Shown here one piece after another: positions 43,857 to 52,481 of a stretch of DNA of 64,000 nucleotides (the stretch's first letter is position 1; each line of letters begins with the position of its first letter). The stretch spans positions 311,691 to 375,690 of the forward strand of contig NZ_LMQS01000003.1 of assembly GCF_001424665.1 (NCBI RefSeq), written 5' to 3'. The notes beneath the pieces are model-generated. The model was not told the DNA's origin. It did no database searches and worked only from the letters and a program-made list of their open reading frames with translations. This DNA is from Methylophilus sp. Leaf416 (lineage in GTDB: Bacteria > Pseudomonadota > Gammaproteobacteria > Burkholderiales > Methylophilaceae). The translations under genes were made by a program, and so were the position numbers.

Positions 43857-44495
43857 TTACTCTGTATCAATCAGACCATGCTTCATCGCCAGCCTGACCA
43901 TTTCCACCGGGCTGTTCACCGACAGCTTTTGCTTGATTAATGTGTAGTAATTGGCGACCGTCTTTTGGCTGATTTTGAGCATATCTGCAACATCTTCAAC
44001 CCGTTTGCCTTCGGCTAACAGGCGGAATACTTCAAATTCGCGCGAAGTCAGTTGTTGCAAGGGATTACTTTCCCCTATCAAGGTTTGCAGCGCTACTTTT
44101 TGCGCAACATCCTGGCTGAGGAAAGTTTTACCTTTGGAGACATCCAGCACTGCTTGCAATAAGTCATTGGCGGCACCTGTTTTAGTCACATAGCCTTTCA
44201 CGCCTGTTTTCAATGCCTGTGCCGCAAACGAAACCGCTTCATGCATGGAGAAGATCACAATTTTGGCTTGCGGGTAACGTTGCAAAATACGTTTGGCGGC
44301 TTCCAGGCCTCCCATGCCGGGCATGGAAATATCCATCAACACCACATCTGGCGCTACCTCGCCATAGATTTGATAGGCCATTTCACCGGTATCCGCTTCG
44401 GCCACAATCTCAATCGACTTATGGCTTTCCAACAGCCGCCGCAAGCCTGAGCGCACCACAGTATGATCATCCACTAAAACAACTCTCACTGTCAT
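43857..44495 (-). CDS. NarL-family response regulator, partner of the MoxY-like kinase
   Basis: The receiver has Asp9-Asp10 and phospho-acceptor Asp55 in VVLMDISMPG, and a C-terminal LuxR helix-turn-helix (LTSREFEVFRLLAEGKRVEDVADMLKISQKTVANYYTLIKQKL). Its start overlaps the kinase stop by four bases (ATGA), so the two are translated together. Homologous MxaX/MoxX-type regulators control methanol oxidation genes in other methylotrophs; here that role is inferred from neighbourhood and the MoxY-like sensor. Confidence 0.92.
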   Translation of the reverse strand: MTVRVVLVDDHTVVRSGLRRLLESHKSIEIVAEADTGEMAYQIYGEVAPDVVLMDISMPGMGGLEAAKRILQRYPQAKIVIFSMHEAVSFAAQALKTGVKGYVTKTGAANDLLQAVLDVSKGKTFLSQDVAQKVALQTLIGESNPLQQLTSREFEVFRLLAEGKRVEDVADMLKISQKTVANYYTLIKQKLSVNSPVEMVRLAMKHGLIDTE

Positions 44496-45871
44496 GACGC
44501 TATATCCTGGAATTTATCTGTTTTATGAAAACGCACTTCTATGCGCGTACCCTGGCCAGGCGTGCTGGTGATGTTCATGGTGCCCATTAATCCTTCAACT
44601 CTTTCCTGCATGCCTGCCAAACCATATCCGCGACTAGGTACAGCGGTATCAAACCCACGGCCATCATCTTCAACCAATAAATAAAGACCTTGGTCGGTAT
44701 CAGTCACTTCAATAGTGACACGGCTGGCCGCAGCGTGTTTGCTGATATTGGTCAGGCACTCCTGCACAATGCGGTATACCGTCACCGCTACCGATTCATC
44801 CGGCTGCATCAGGTGATTGGAAATATCATTCACCACCATGATGTTGCGGTTACGGTCATGCCAGTGGTGAATCAACTCTGCCAGTGCCAGGCTTAATCCC
44901 AGCTCATCCAGAACGCGTGGCCGCAAACGGGCCAGCAAATCCTGGATGGTGAACATCATCTGCCGCGTGATCTGCGCAATGGCGGTGGCACTTTCACGCG
45001 CAACCGTCAGTTTCTTGGCCGCCACCATCGCGCTGGCATCAATGTGGACCGCGGTCAGGTACTGGCCGATTTCATCATGCAGGTCACGCGCCAGCTTTTT
45101 ACGTTCTTCTTCCTGCAAATGAATAATCTGCTGGGTCAACCGGTGATTATTGCGGATACTCTGCTCCAGCGTACTCGCCATCTTGTTGAATTTGTCGCTG
45201 ATCTCGCGTAATTCAATCTGCTCAAAACTGGGCAAGCGGCTTTGATATTCACCATGTTCGATCTGGTTTAAACCATGAATAATCTGCTTCACTGGCTTAA
45301 ATGTGGTGCGCACCGCCAGATAAACAAAAAACAGCACACTCAAACCAAAAAATCCGACGATCGCCAGCAGGCCGGAAGTATCTTCCCAAATTTCCCGCAG
45401 CTCAAAACTGGGGTCCGGGGTGATGACCAGCTCCCCAATGAAGCGGCCATTGATAATAATGTTTTTGCGTTTGGGTTCATTCAACACACTGGAAATATCC
45501 AGCAAACTCACAAACCACCTGGGCGGGTCTTCGCCATCATGCTCCACGCGCGTCGTGCGGTTAGACTCACGCAAATGGCCGGTAGGGTCAAGAAAATCCA
45601 CTTTCAAATGCCGGATATTCATTAACTCTTCCAGCTTGAAAATATTGATTTCGCCTTTTTCACTGCGGTCAAGCCAGCCAAAATCGGTCATGTAATGTGC
45701 AATTTGCGCGTCCAGCAAATGAATCACCAGGTTGGTCGTTGACTCGACTTCTGCCAGGACATCTTCCCGCGCATTTTTAATCACGGAAATCGCCCAGGTG
45801 AACAGCAACCCAAGCAATAACAAGGTAATAGTCAGGTTGAGTTTGAACTGTAAACTGAAGGATTTCATCAT
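44492..45871 (-). CDS. MoxY-like sensor histidine kinase
   Basis: The N-terminal segment SLQFKLNLTITLLLLGLLFTWAISVIKNAREDVLAEVESTTNLVIHLL is the LapD/MoxY-type periplasmic sensor opening. A second helix (LLAIVGFFGLSVLFFVYLAV) and a HAMP domain follow, then HisKA_3 with LARDLHDEIGQYLTAVHIDASA and a HATPase domain (VEDDGRGFD, GYGLAGMQERVEGL). MoxY/MxaY-type kinases regulate methanol dehydrogenase expression. The frame is open to TTG 45901, but ATG 45871 is the first ATG before the membrane helix. The 13-bp dyad at 45910-45922 lies 39 bp upstream. Confidence 0.88.
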   Translation of the reverse strand: MMKSFSLQFKLNLTITLLLLGLLFTWAISVIKNAREDVLAEVESTTNLVIHLLDAQIAHYMTDFGWLDRSEKGEINIFKLEELMNIRHLKVDFLDPTGHLRESNRTTRVEHDGEDPPRWFVSLLDISSVLNEPKRKNIIINGRFIGELVITPDPSFELREIWEDTSGLLAIVGFFGLSVLFFVYLAVRTTFKPVKQIIHGLNQIEHGEYQSRLPSFEQIELREISDKFNKMASTLEQSIRNNHRLTQQIIHLQEEERKKLARDLHDEIGQYLTAVHIDASAMVAAKKLTVARESATAIAQITRQMMFTIQDLLARLRPRVLDELGLSLALAELIHHWHDRNRNIMVVNDISNHLMQPDESVAVTVYRIVQECLTNISKHAAASRVTIEVTDTDQGLYLLVEDDGRGFDTAVPSRGYGLAGMQERVEGLMGTMNITSTPGQGTRIEVRFHKTDKFQDIAS

Positions 45872-45909
45872 GCTCAGCGGATTGTAAAGTTTATTGCCCA
45901 AAATCTATC

Positions 45910-45922
45910 GGGAGTTTTTCCC
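45910..45922. promoter_or_regulatory. Methanol-regulon dyad, copy 1 (ahead of MoxY-like kinase)
   Basis: GGGAGTTTTTCCC is one of four related 13-bp dyads of form GGGAA-N3-TTCMC found only in non-coding gaps between 45.9 and 59.6 kb. This copy is 39 bp upstream of the kinase ATG 45871. A second short palindrome (CCTAT-T-ATAGG, 45954-45964) lies further upstream. Confidence 0.6.
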
Positions 45923-46103
45923 AATTCATACGCAGGCATGAACAGAAAACCACCCTATTATAGGATGGTAGGGCATGAACTTGAAGTACGCTTAAGGATT
46001 AACCAGCTGGGCTAGCAGCTGGTACTGGATGGGTCAGTTTACCCATCACACCCTCAAAAAGCGCTTACAAGATGTTGGCACAAGTGCCCGGAATATGCAG
46101 GGG

Positions 46104-47066
46104 TTAATGAATCACCACGCCCCACGGTAAATTACCTACGGCGATGTCTTTTAATCTGGTATTGGTTTGAGTATCGATCACCGACACATTATTGCTACGC
46201 CCATTGGCAACATACAGTTTTTTGCCGTCCGGCGTCAGTGCCATATTCCACGGCCTTTGCCCGACATCAATGGTCGCAATCACTTGCCGTGTAGTGCTAT
46301 CGATCACACTCACGTTATGGTCACCACCATTACTAACATAGATACGGCTGCCATCGGCATTGACCTTGACACCATTGGAACGCAGGCCCACTTTAATATT
46401 GGCCTGCACTGTCCAGGCTGTAGTAGACACGATTTCCAGCAAACTGGCAGCTTCGTTTGCGACATACGCCCACTGGCCATCCGGGCTAAAGCCAACCCCT
46501 CGTGGATGTTTGGTCGCGGCAATCAAATGCTCGGATTTCAGTGATTTTAAATTAATTACATCGACATTATTACTCTCTTCATTGCTCGCCAGCAGCCATT
46601 GCTGGTCGGGTGAAAATACACAGTGTTCAGGATTCTTGCCTTGGGTAGCGATGGTGTGTTTGACCTTGTTAGTGTTTAAATCCACCAGCGCCACCGCATT
46701 TTCTTCTTCCAGGCAGGCGGCCAGCAATTTTCCATCCGGTGAAATATCTATGCCTTCCGGTTCGTCACCCACTTTAATCAAGGCGGTTTGTTTACCTTTT
46801 TCAATATCCACCACGGCGACTGCGTTTTTATCCCGCACGACGACATACAGTTTTTGGTTAGTTGGGTGAATCGCGGCTGCCTGGACTTTTTTGCCCAGCC
46901 TGCCTTTAGAAGGAAACTGTTTGATGACTTCATCGGTAGTGGTGTCAATGACGGACACCGTGCCATCTTTTTCATTAGGCACATAGGCGAACGGCTGCGC
47001 AAAAATGGAGTAAGAGAGGCTGATGAAAGTGGCCGCGATGAGAGATTGTTGCAGTATTTTTTGCAT
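46104..47066 (-). CDS. Secreted YVTN beta-propeller protein
   Basis: A signal peptide (MQKILQQSLIAATFISLSYSIFA) precedes seven repeats of about 42 residues. Each has a V(S/A)VID strand and a P-x-G / SPDGK turn, such as YVPNEKDGTVSVIDTTTDEV and LYVANGRSNNVSVIDTQTN. This is a seven-bladed propeller of the group often encoded beside PQQ-dependent dehydrogenases, possibly binding a redox partner. ATG 47066 is preferred over TTG 47105: AAAAGG sits six bases upstream. A paralogue follows at 47286, and a regulatory dyad lies 158 bp upstream. Confidence 0.85.
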   Translation of the reverse strand: MQKILQQSLIAATFISLSYSIFAQPFAYVPNEKDGTVSVIDTTTDEVIKQFPSKGRLGKKVQAAAIHPTNQKLYVVVRDKNAVAVVDIEKGKQTALIKVGDEPEGIDISPDGKLLAACLEEENAVALVDLNTNKVKHTIATQGKNPEHCVFSPDQQWLLASNEESNNVDVINLKSLKSEHLIAATKHPRGVGFSPDGQWAYVANEAASLLEIVSTTAWTVQANIKVGLRSNGVKVNADGSRIYVSNGGDHNVSVIDSTTRQVIATIDVGQRPWNMALTPDGKKLYVANGRSNNVSVIDTQTNTRLKDIAVGNLPWGVVIH

Positions 47067-47223
47067 AGAGTGCCTTTTAAAAAAATTGGCCGATTGCTGC
47101 AACAACCGGCCTGTACATGGAGATATACTTTATGCAAATCAATTAAATTGAAGAATTTAAATTGATAGTGCATGTTATGCGTTCAGGTTTTTCATCAATA
47201 GCGGGATGCTTCCTGATTTCACT

Positions 47224-47236
47224 GGGAAAACTTCCC
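47224..47236. promoter_or_regulatory. Methanol-regulon dyad, copy 2 (ahead of first propeller)
   Basis: GGGAAAACTTCCC is the most symmetrical copy, a perfect palindrome GGGAA-N3-TTCCC. It sits between the two propeller genes, 158 bp upstream of ATG 47066 and 50 bp beyond the stop of the other propeller. Confidence 0.65.
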
Positions 47237-47285
47237 GACAACTACTTGTTATGCAGCCTTTCAAGCGACCAAATTCAGTCGGTTT

Positions 47286-48239
47286 TTAACGTAAACTGCC
47301 TGTAAACTGGCCGAATGCGCGCGGTTGCGAGCCGACTTTAATCTCTTTTTTGAGTGTCAGGCTTTGGCTATCAATCACTGCTATCACGTTGTCCATCCAG
47401 CTGGCGACCAATACCTGTTCATGCTCGGCATCGTAAGCAATGCCTTCAGGCGTACCCGGTACGCGAATTTTGCGGATGAGCTTTTGACTGGCAAGATCAA
47501 TGACACTCACGCTGTCCTCCCCGGTATTGGTCACAAACAAGCGTCCACTACGATCTTTTGTCACACAATAAGGGTGATTACCGGTCGCCAGCGTATTCAC
47601 TACCTGATTGCTGCGCGTATCAATCACATGAATGCTGTTTGAATAGACATTGACGACAAATAACTGCTGACCATCCTGACTCAAGCCCAGGCCGAACGGA
47701 TGCTGGCCGACCTTGATTCGATGCATTTGTTTATTGGTATGCGTATCTACGACACTGACGTCATTGCTATCCCGGTTAGCGATATACAACATTGCACCAT
47801 CGCTGCTCAACTGCAAGCCACCAGGTGCTTTGCCCACCTCAATTTCAACCAGCGTTTTGCCGGAATCTGCGGCAATCACCAACACATTCGCGTGATACCA
47901 GTCTGCCACATATAAACGGTCACCTGTTTTATTGAGCGTGATACCTACCGGCGAAATCGATAAAGGAATCGTGTTTATCACCTGCTGGCTCAGCATATCA
48001 ATCACCGAGAGCGAGCGCCCTTCTACGTTACTCACATACACTTTGTGCTGTTGCTGATCTATGGTGACGCCAACCGGGGCTTTGCCGACAGCCAGTGTTT
48101 TAATCACTTGCTGTTGCTCGATATCAATCACCGAAACCGTATGTTCACCTTGATTGGTAATGTAGGCATAATTAGCCGCCAGCCCGCAAAGTGGCAGGCT
48201 AAAGCCAGCTAAACAGAGTAAGGCTTTAAGGGACTGCAA
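47286..48239 (-). CDS. Secreted YVTN beta-propeller protein, second copy
   Basis: The 317-aa protein has a signal peptide (LLCLAGFSLPLCGLAA) and at least seven YVTN repeats (YAYITNQGEHTVSVIDIEQQQVIKTLAVGKAPVGV, LYIANRDSNDVSVVDTHTN, LFVTNTGEDSVSVIDLA). It resembles the propeller at 46104 in length and repeat type but is clearly diverged from it. The start is uncertain: the frame begins at TTG 48239 without a good Shine-Dalgarno and no ATG is available before the signal peptide. A regulatory dyad lies 85 bp upstream. Confidence 0.85.
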   Translation of the reverse strand: MQSLKALLCLAGFSLPLCGLAANYAYITNQGEHTVSVIDIEQQQVIKTLAVGKAPVGVTIDQQQHKVYVSNVEGRSLSVIDMLSQQVINTIPLSISPVGITLNKTGDRLYVADWYHANVLVIAADSGKTLVEIEVGKAPGGLQLSSDGAMLYIANRDSNDVSVVDTHTNKQMHRIKVGQHPFGLGLSQDGQQLFVVNVYSNSIHVIDTRSNQVVNTLATGNHPYCVTKDRSGRLFVTNTGEDSVSVIDLASQKLIRKIRVPGTPEGIAYDAEHEQVLVASWMDNVIAVIDSQSLTLKKEIKVGSQPRAFGQFTGSLR

Positions 48240-48323
48240 AATGCTGAGTGTGCGTGACGATGCATGTGTGCACTGTAGTTTTTTTCAACAGAAAAGGATT
48301 GAGCCTTACTCCCGCGTGCTGCC

Positions 48324-48336
48324 GGGAATTTTTCAC
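48324..48336. promoter_or_regulatory. Methanol-regulon dyad, copy 3 (ahead of second propeller)
   Basis: GGGAATTTTTCAC is identical over 14 bases (with the preceding C) to the copy in the mxaF promoter region. It lies 85 bp upstream of the propeller start and just after the thioredoxin-like gene. Confidence 0.6.
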
Positions 48337-48363
48337 CGCCAGTTCGGGAGAAGTCAAAAAGCA

Positions 48364-48762
48364 TCAGTGTTCTGGCGACGAACGCTGATTAAAATGTGCC
48401 GTGATCGTGGTCATATCCAGCGTTTGCCACATCTGCACATGATGGTTCAGTTCGTGTGCATGCATGGCGCCGTTGACCATATCAATGACTACCCGCTCCC
48501 GGATCGCCATCAGGGCCGGCACTTGTGTGACGCGAAAATTGGCAGCCAGGTCTGCTGCGAGATCAATATCCGCCGTCGCAAACACGGCGTGCGGATACTG
48601 GGCGGCGACTTCGGCAAACACGGGTGCAAAGGGCTGGCACGGATCACACCATTTTGCGGTAAACAGCACTATCAGGAAATCATGCGTGGTCACGCGCTGG
48701 TTAAACTGTGCCTGGCTCTCTATCGTTACTGGCGTGATGACCATGTTTGCTTCGGCGCTCAT
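48364..48762 (-). CDS. Thioredoxin-like protein
   Basis: The protein of about 132 aa has the redox site FTAKWCDPCQPF (Cys39 and Cys42) and the cis-Pro region RVTQVPALMAIRERVVIDMVNG, both standard for thioredoxins. There is no signal peptide, so it acts in the cytoplasm. ATG 48762 is preferred because GAAAGGA sits six bases upstream. It is last in the mxa-direction operon after the small unknown gene, with a few bases between them, so it may be cotranscribed with mxaD. A role in cytochrome or MxaF disulfide handling would need export and is not supported. Confidence 0.87.
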   Translation of the reverse strand: MSAEANMVITPVTIESQAQFNQRVTTHDFLIVLFTAKWCDPCQPFAPVFAEVAAQYPHAVFATADIDLAADLAANFRVTQVPALMAIRERVVIDMVNGAMHAHELNHHVQMWQTLDMTTITAHFNQRSSPEH

Positions 48763-48764
48763 TA

Positions 48765-49142
48765 TCATTCCTTTCGCGGTGGCAGGCTGCCCGCAGGCAG
48801 ATGTTTAATGGTACTGATGGTCCAGTGTTGTGGCCCGGCAATGCTGTGCGAACATCCAAGTTCATGTGCGGGCTCTGCCGCGGTCAACATATGTTTGGTG
48901 TGGTCTGCGGTTTGCACTTGCATAAACCAGCGGTCTACCCAGACCTCAACCGCGCCTTCTCGTGCAACTTCAGTCAATTGCAATGTCACCAGCATGCCGC
49001 CATGCGCCAGGCAGAGGGAGTCATCTGTTTCAACCAGCGTGACCAATTCCGCTTCCGGGACGGCAGCATGTGCTGGCATGCTGCCACAGAAGCCGATGAA
49101 ACATACAACCAACAGATGAGCGTGCATGTGCATAGCAATCAC
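48765..49142 (-). CDS. Unknown exported protein downstream of mxaD
   Basis: I do not recognise this 125-aa protein. It has a signal peptide (LLVVCFIGFCGSMPAHA) and a small soluble domain with WVDRWFMQVQTADHTKHMLTAAEP and HWTISTIKHLPAG. GTG 49142 directly follows the mxaD stop, and in-frame ATGs at 49133 and 49127 are alternatives. It is in the position where other methylotrophs carry mxaE/mxaH, but I cannot confirm homology. Confidence 0.65.
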   Translation of the reverse strand: MIAMHMHAHLLVVCFIGFCGSMPAHAAVPEAELVTLVETDDSLCLAHGGMLVTLQLTEVAREGAVEVWVDRWFMQVQTADHTKHMLTAAEPAHELGCSHSIAGPQHWTISTIKHLPAGSLPPRKE

Positions 49143-49736
49143 TTAAGCGCAGACTGACATACCCAGACTTTTGAACAACGGGCGCATGGTCACACAAATT
49201 TTATTGCGCCAGCCAGTTTGATTAGCTGCCGTATTCTTGCGACCATCCTTCAGGCCTTGCAGCCCGTCTTTGACAAAGGTATCCACCGCATTTTTTGCAG
49301 ATTCATCATCCTGTCCTGCCGGCGGTTCATTCCCGGTGAAGGCGCGGTAATAACGTGCGGTCCATACCACCTTGGCATTGGCGCCCTCTGCGCCTACTTT
49401 TATTTTGCCGTTGAGCGAGCTGACAGGCAGTGCTTCCAGGTCTATATCGCCGGACAAACGGTAAGACACCGTCATATCGCTTGCTGATACTTCATCAATC
49501 TCTTGCAGCAACTGCTTGCCATTCTTAAGTGTTATTTTTTGCTGCCTATCATTTACGGCTTCGCAGGCAGTCACTTGCGGATGCCATTGCGCCAGGCCGC
49601 AGGGGGTGCTGATACGTTTCCATACGGCGTCTGCCGATGTATTCACCTGAATGGACTCATCAGTTTTCTGTGGTGTCGGGCCATGCGCCCACACATTTGC
49701 ACTCATTAATCCAATCAGTAATAAAGACCATTTCAT
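49143..49736 (-). CDS. mxaD: MxaD, methanol oxidation accessory protein
   Basis: The 197-aa protein has a signal peptide (MKWSLLLIGLMSANVWA) and a START/SRPBCC-type domain (ESIQVNTSADAVWKRISTPCGLAQWHPQVTACEAVND...KITLKNGKQLLQEIDEVSASDMTVSYRL). Periplasmic MxaD in Methylobacterium promotes electron transfer between methanol dehydrogenase and cytochrome cL. Position directly after mxaL, as in the canonical order RSACKLD, supports the name. It contains four Cys, some of which could form disulfides. Confidence 0.88.
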   Translation of the reverse strand: MKWSLLLIGLMSANVWAHGPTPQKTDESIQVNTSADAVWKRISTPCGLAQWHPQVTACEAVNDRQQKITLKNGKQLLQEIDEVSASDMTVSYRLSGDIDLEALPVSSLNGKIKVGAEGANAKVVWTARYYRAFTGNEPPAGQDDESAKNAVDTFVKDGLQGLKDGRKNTAANQTGWRNKICVTMRPLFKSLGMSVCA

Positions 49737-49757
49737 TGTTGCTCCTTGTAGAAAAAA

Positions 49758-50849
49758 CTAAACATGTTGTTTACTTGAAATCTTTAGCGTCCGCATTGCT
49801 TGCGTGGTGCCAGGCCAGCGTTGCGCCATCCACTTGTACCATGTGCTTCCGGCAAACGTCAGTACTAGGTACAGCAATCCGCACACAATCGCTGGCGCAG
49901 CCAACCACGGCCTGAGATCGGTATCTGCCCAGCGCCAGGCCGTCATGCCCAATCCGGTGGCCCAGCGGCTGCTTTGCGCAGCCTGCTCTAAACGGACATA
50001 ATGCAGGCCAGTGGCATTTGCTAGGCGGTTAAGGTTCTGCTCATCCAACGCGGACAGGTGCGCATTACTAAGTAACTCCGCGCCGGGGCCTTGACCCGAA
50101 TTGCGGTCATGCTGACCGTGTTCCATCGCCAAGACTGACAAGGTCTCGGCCATGCCGAAATTGCCAAAGCGCTGTACTTCTTCCTGCTCCCAGTAACCGG
50201 CGACTGCATTCTTTTCATCCAGCTTGGGAATTTTGCTGGGCGTGGTTTTACCCATGCCCACCACATAGCCTGGCACATCCCCCAGCTTGCCTGCATAGGT
50301 CGGCATATATTTAGGATTAGCAGGTGGCGCTTGTTGGCCATCGGTAAAAAACATTACCCGCACCTGTTTGCCTAGCTGCGGCGCCTGTTCCAGCGCGTTA
50401 TACAAGCCGTGGGCGATAAACGAATCTGCTGCCCAGGCCATGCGCCAGTCCATGCTGGCAACTGTTTGATCCAGCGCTGCGAAATGCGCACAGACTTCCA
50501 CCGGCTCCACCACATTCACCACATTGCGTTCGGTAAACATACCCAGGGCGACCTGCGAACCACATGGCAATGCCGATAAGGTTTTGCGTATGCTTTGCTT
50601 GGCCATCTGCAAGCGACTGATGCTTTTGCCAGCCACCTGGTAATCAGGCACATTCATGCTTTGCGTGATATCCACAACGAAATACCAGTCGTACACACGG
50701 TTGGGTAATTCAGCATGCGGTTTGAGCAAAGCAATGGTCAGCAGGCAAAATGCAGTGATCAGGGAGAGTTTGCGCCAAACATTCAGCCGGGAATCTGCGC
50801 CAACCAGCATCCTCAACTGCCTGGCCCAGGCATTAAACCTGAATTGCAT
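49758..50849 (-). CDS. mxaL: MxaL, von Willebrand factor A-type protein
   Basis: The 363-aa protein has membrane helices at both ends (LITAFCLLTIALLK and IVCGLLYLVLTFAG). A vWA domain between them starts RVYDWYFVVDITQSMNVPDY. The metal-site motif reads DITQS instead of DxSxS, so Thr replaces the first Ser. MxaL works with MxaA, C and K in calcium insertion or assembly of methanol dehydrogenase. It begins right at the mxaK stop (TAAATG). Confidence 0.9.
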   Translation of the reverse strand: MQFRFNAWARQLRMLVGADSRLNVWRKLSLITAFCLLTIALLKPHAELPNRVYDWYFVVDITQSMNVPDYQVAGKSISRLQMAKQSIRKTLSALPCGSQVALGMFTERNVVNVVEPVEVCAHFAALDQTVASMDWRMAWAADSFIAHGLYNALEQAPQLGKQVRVMFFTDGQQAPPANPKYMPTYAGKLGDVPGYVVGMGKTTPSKIPKLDEKNAVAGYWEQEEVQRFGNFGMAETLSVLAMEHGQHDRNSGQGPGAELLSNAHLSALDEQNLNRLANATGLHYVRLEQAAQSSRWATGLGMTAWRWADTDLRPWLAAPAIVCGLLYLVLTFAGSTWYKWMAQRWPGTTQAMRTLKISSKQHV

Positions 50850-51452
50850 TTAAGGCATACCTCTTGGATTGCCGGGCATCGCGGGCCAGCCGCTGGGCTC
50901 ATCCTCTGCTTTTAATTGCTCATCCTCATATTGCTGCGGGCCGGACATGCCATGGGTAGTCGGTGCCAGCCTTAATGCCAGGTGATAGTTATATTTCGCC
51001 TCTGACCAACCGGGATCTATACGCAAGGCTTTCTGGTAACTTTCTTTGGCGAGCGCGACCAACGGCCCTGCTTCATCCCACGCAGGCAAACCACGCTCTT
51101 CCAGCAAACGCACAGCCGTGCGCATGTAGATATTCCCCGAATTGAAATACGCCTGTTTCCGGAGCGGGTCATCTTCAGCCACTTTAGCGACAAGCGCGGC
51201 ATACTGCGAAAGCGCCTGCTCAGTTTTTCGCTGATGGTCATAAAACACCGCATTGGCAAATAATGCTTGTGGCGTCTGGTTGGCATCCATCAAGTTTCTT
51301 TCTACCAGCACGTGCGGTTGCAAGCTATCGCGATACACCTGCGCCTGGTAGATTTCAATCAGTTGCCTGACCAGCATGATGACTGCAATCAGCAACAGTA
51401 ATCCCGCCCAGGGCAAGCCGCGTCGCAAACCGTTTTGCCAGTGAATATTCAT
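50850..51452 (-). CDS. mxaK: MxaK, methanol dehydrogenase maturation protein
   Basis: The protein of about 200 aa has one membrane helix (GLPWAGLLLLIAVIMLVRQLI) followed by a helical, TPR-like segment (LFANAVFYDHQRKTEQALSQYAALV, KESYQKALRIDPGWSEAKYNYHLAL). MxaK is needed for calcium-dependent MDH activity in Methylobacterium. ATG 51452 overlaps the mxaC stop by four bases (ATGA), which fixes this start over the frame open to 51512. The product ends right before mxaL. Confidence 0.88.
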   Translation of the reverse strand: MNIHWQNGLRRGLPWAGLLLLIAVIMLVRQLIEIYQAQVYRDSLQPHVLVERNLMDANQTPQALFANAVFYDHQRKTEQALSQYAALVAKVAEDDPLRKQAYFNSGNIYMRTAVRLLEERGLPAWDEAGPLVALAKESYQKALRIDPGWSEAKYNYHLALRLAPTTHGMSGPQQYEDEQLKAEDEPSGWPAMPGNPRGMP

Positions 51453-52480
51453 GTTTGCCACCGCTTTAACTCCAGTCCGGTTAACCCTAGCAATACTGCT
51501 GTTACCAGCCACGCCATGGCATAGGCATACTGGCTTAAGTCTTGTCGCGAGACCGGTTCCAGGTAGCGGGTAGGTTTATTTTTTAACTTGGAAATATCAT
51601 TCACCGCCGCCAGTACCGCTTCCGGGTTTTCGGCTTCATACATGTGATACGGCACATTTAAAGTCTGGAAATATTCATGCAGTGCGTATTCGGGATAGGC
51701 ATCAATATTTTCATCTTCGCCCAGGCTTTGCTTGAGGCTGACGCCGTTTTCAGAACGCAGGTAGATCCAGTAAAGGGAAGCTTGTTGCCGCATGACCATG
51801 GCCCGTAACATATCCTGCGTTTTACCATCCAGGTGCGCGCCGCCATCCGATACAAGCACAATCGCGCGCGCACCGGTCACCGGCTGATCGGCAAAGTAAT
51901 CCAGCGCCATTCCCAGGCCACGCGCGACAGCAGTAAACCCCATGCCACCGGCTTCTGTTGCATCCAGCGCCGCCTGCACAAACGCCCTGTCCGTACCCAA
52001 CGGCGCGGCCAGAATCGGTGAAGTACTGAATGTCACCATGCCCATCAAATCATCGTGGCCCTGCTGAACCAGCGTTTTCAATACATTGCGGGCGACCTGC
52101 ATTTTGGGCAGGCGCGCCTGCACATCGCCTTTTTTCACGAATGGTTCATTCATGCTGGCACTGCGGTCCAGCACGATCATGACGTGGGCACCGCGGCCTA
52201 CTTTCTCTATCATTTGTGATTTGAGGTATGGACCCGTGAGTGCCATGCTCAATGCCAGGATGAACAGGCTGGCAGCCACTTTCCAGGAACGCTCCAGCCA
52301 GACGGACAAAGGGTCGGCAGGTAACCCTTGCAAAGCTGGATGCGAGAAACTCAGTTTGTCCTGTAATACCCAGGGCAACACTGCCAGCGGCAGCAAAATG
52401 AGTGGCCAGAGCTGCATCAAGCCCCAATGCTCTCCAAAACCGGAAGCGAGTATCGCTGTTTGCAAGCCTTCATCCCACAT
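51449..52480 (-). CDS. mxaC: MxaC, von Willebrand factor A-type protein
   Basis: The 343-aa inner-membrane protein has N-terminal helices (LWPLILLPLAVLPWV, VAASLFILALSMALTGPYL), a vWA domain with full MIDAS motif VMIVLDRSASMNEPF (around residue 100), and a C-terminal helix (AYAMAWLVTAVLLGLTGLEL). It belongs to the MxaRSACKL assembly machinery, in which BatA-like vWA proteins sit in the membrane next to a MoxR ATPase. Only one base separates its ATG from the mxaA stop. Confidence 0.9.
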   Translation of the reverse strand: MWDEGLQTAILASGFGEHWGLMQLWPLILLPLAVLPWVLQDKLSFSHPALQGLPADPLSVWLERSWKVAASLFILALSMALTGPYLKSQMIEKVGRGAHVMIVLDRSASMNEPFVKKGDVQARLPKMQVARNVLKTLVQQGHDDLMGMVTFSTSPILAAPLGTDRAFVQAALDATEAGGMGFTAVARGLGMALDYFADQPVTGARAIVLVSDGGAHLDGKTQDMLRAMVMRQQASLYWIYLRSENGVSLKQSLGEDENIDAYPEYALHEYFQTLNVPYHMYEAENPEAVLAAVNDISKLKNKPTRYLEPVSRQDLSQYAYAMAWLVTAVLLGLTGLELKRWQT

Positions 52481-52481
52481 A

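Noticed and set aside
46076-46090. Second apparent sigma-54 promoter, TGGCAC near the first propeller stop
   Set aside because: Ten bases after the GG the sequence reads CG, not GC, so the invariant -12 dinucleotide is absent, and no transcript target lies downstream.
48241-49119. 292-codon open frame on the plus strand
   Set aside because: It overlaps three well-supported minus-strand genes (propeller-side gap, thioredoxin-like and the exported protein) and its translation is Cys/His/Arg-rich without family features, typical of a shadow frame.
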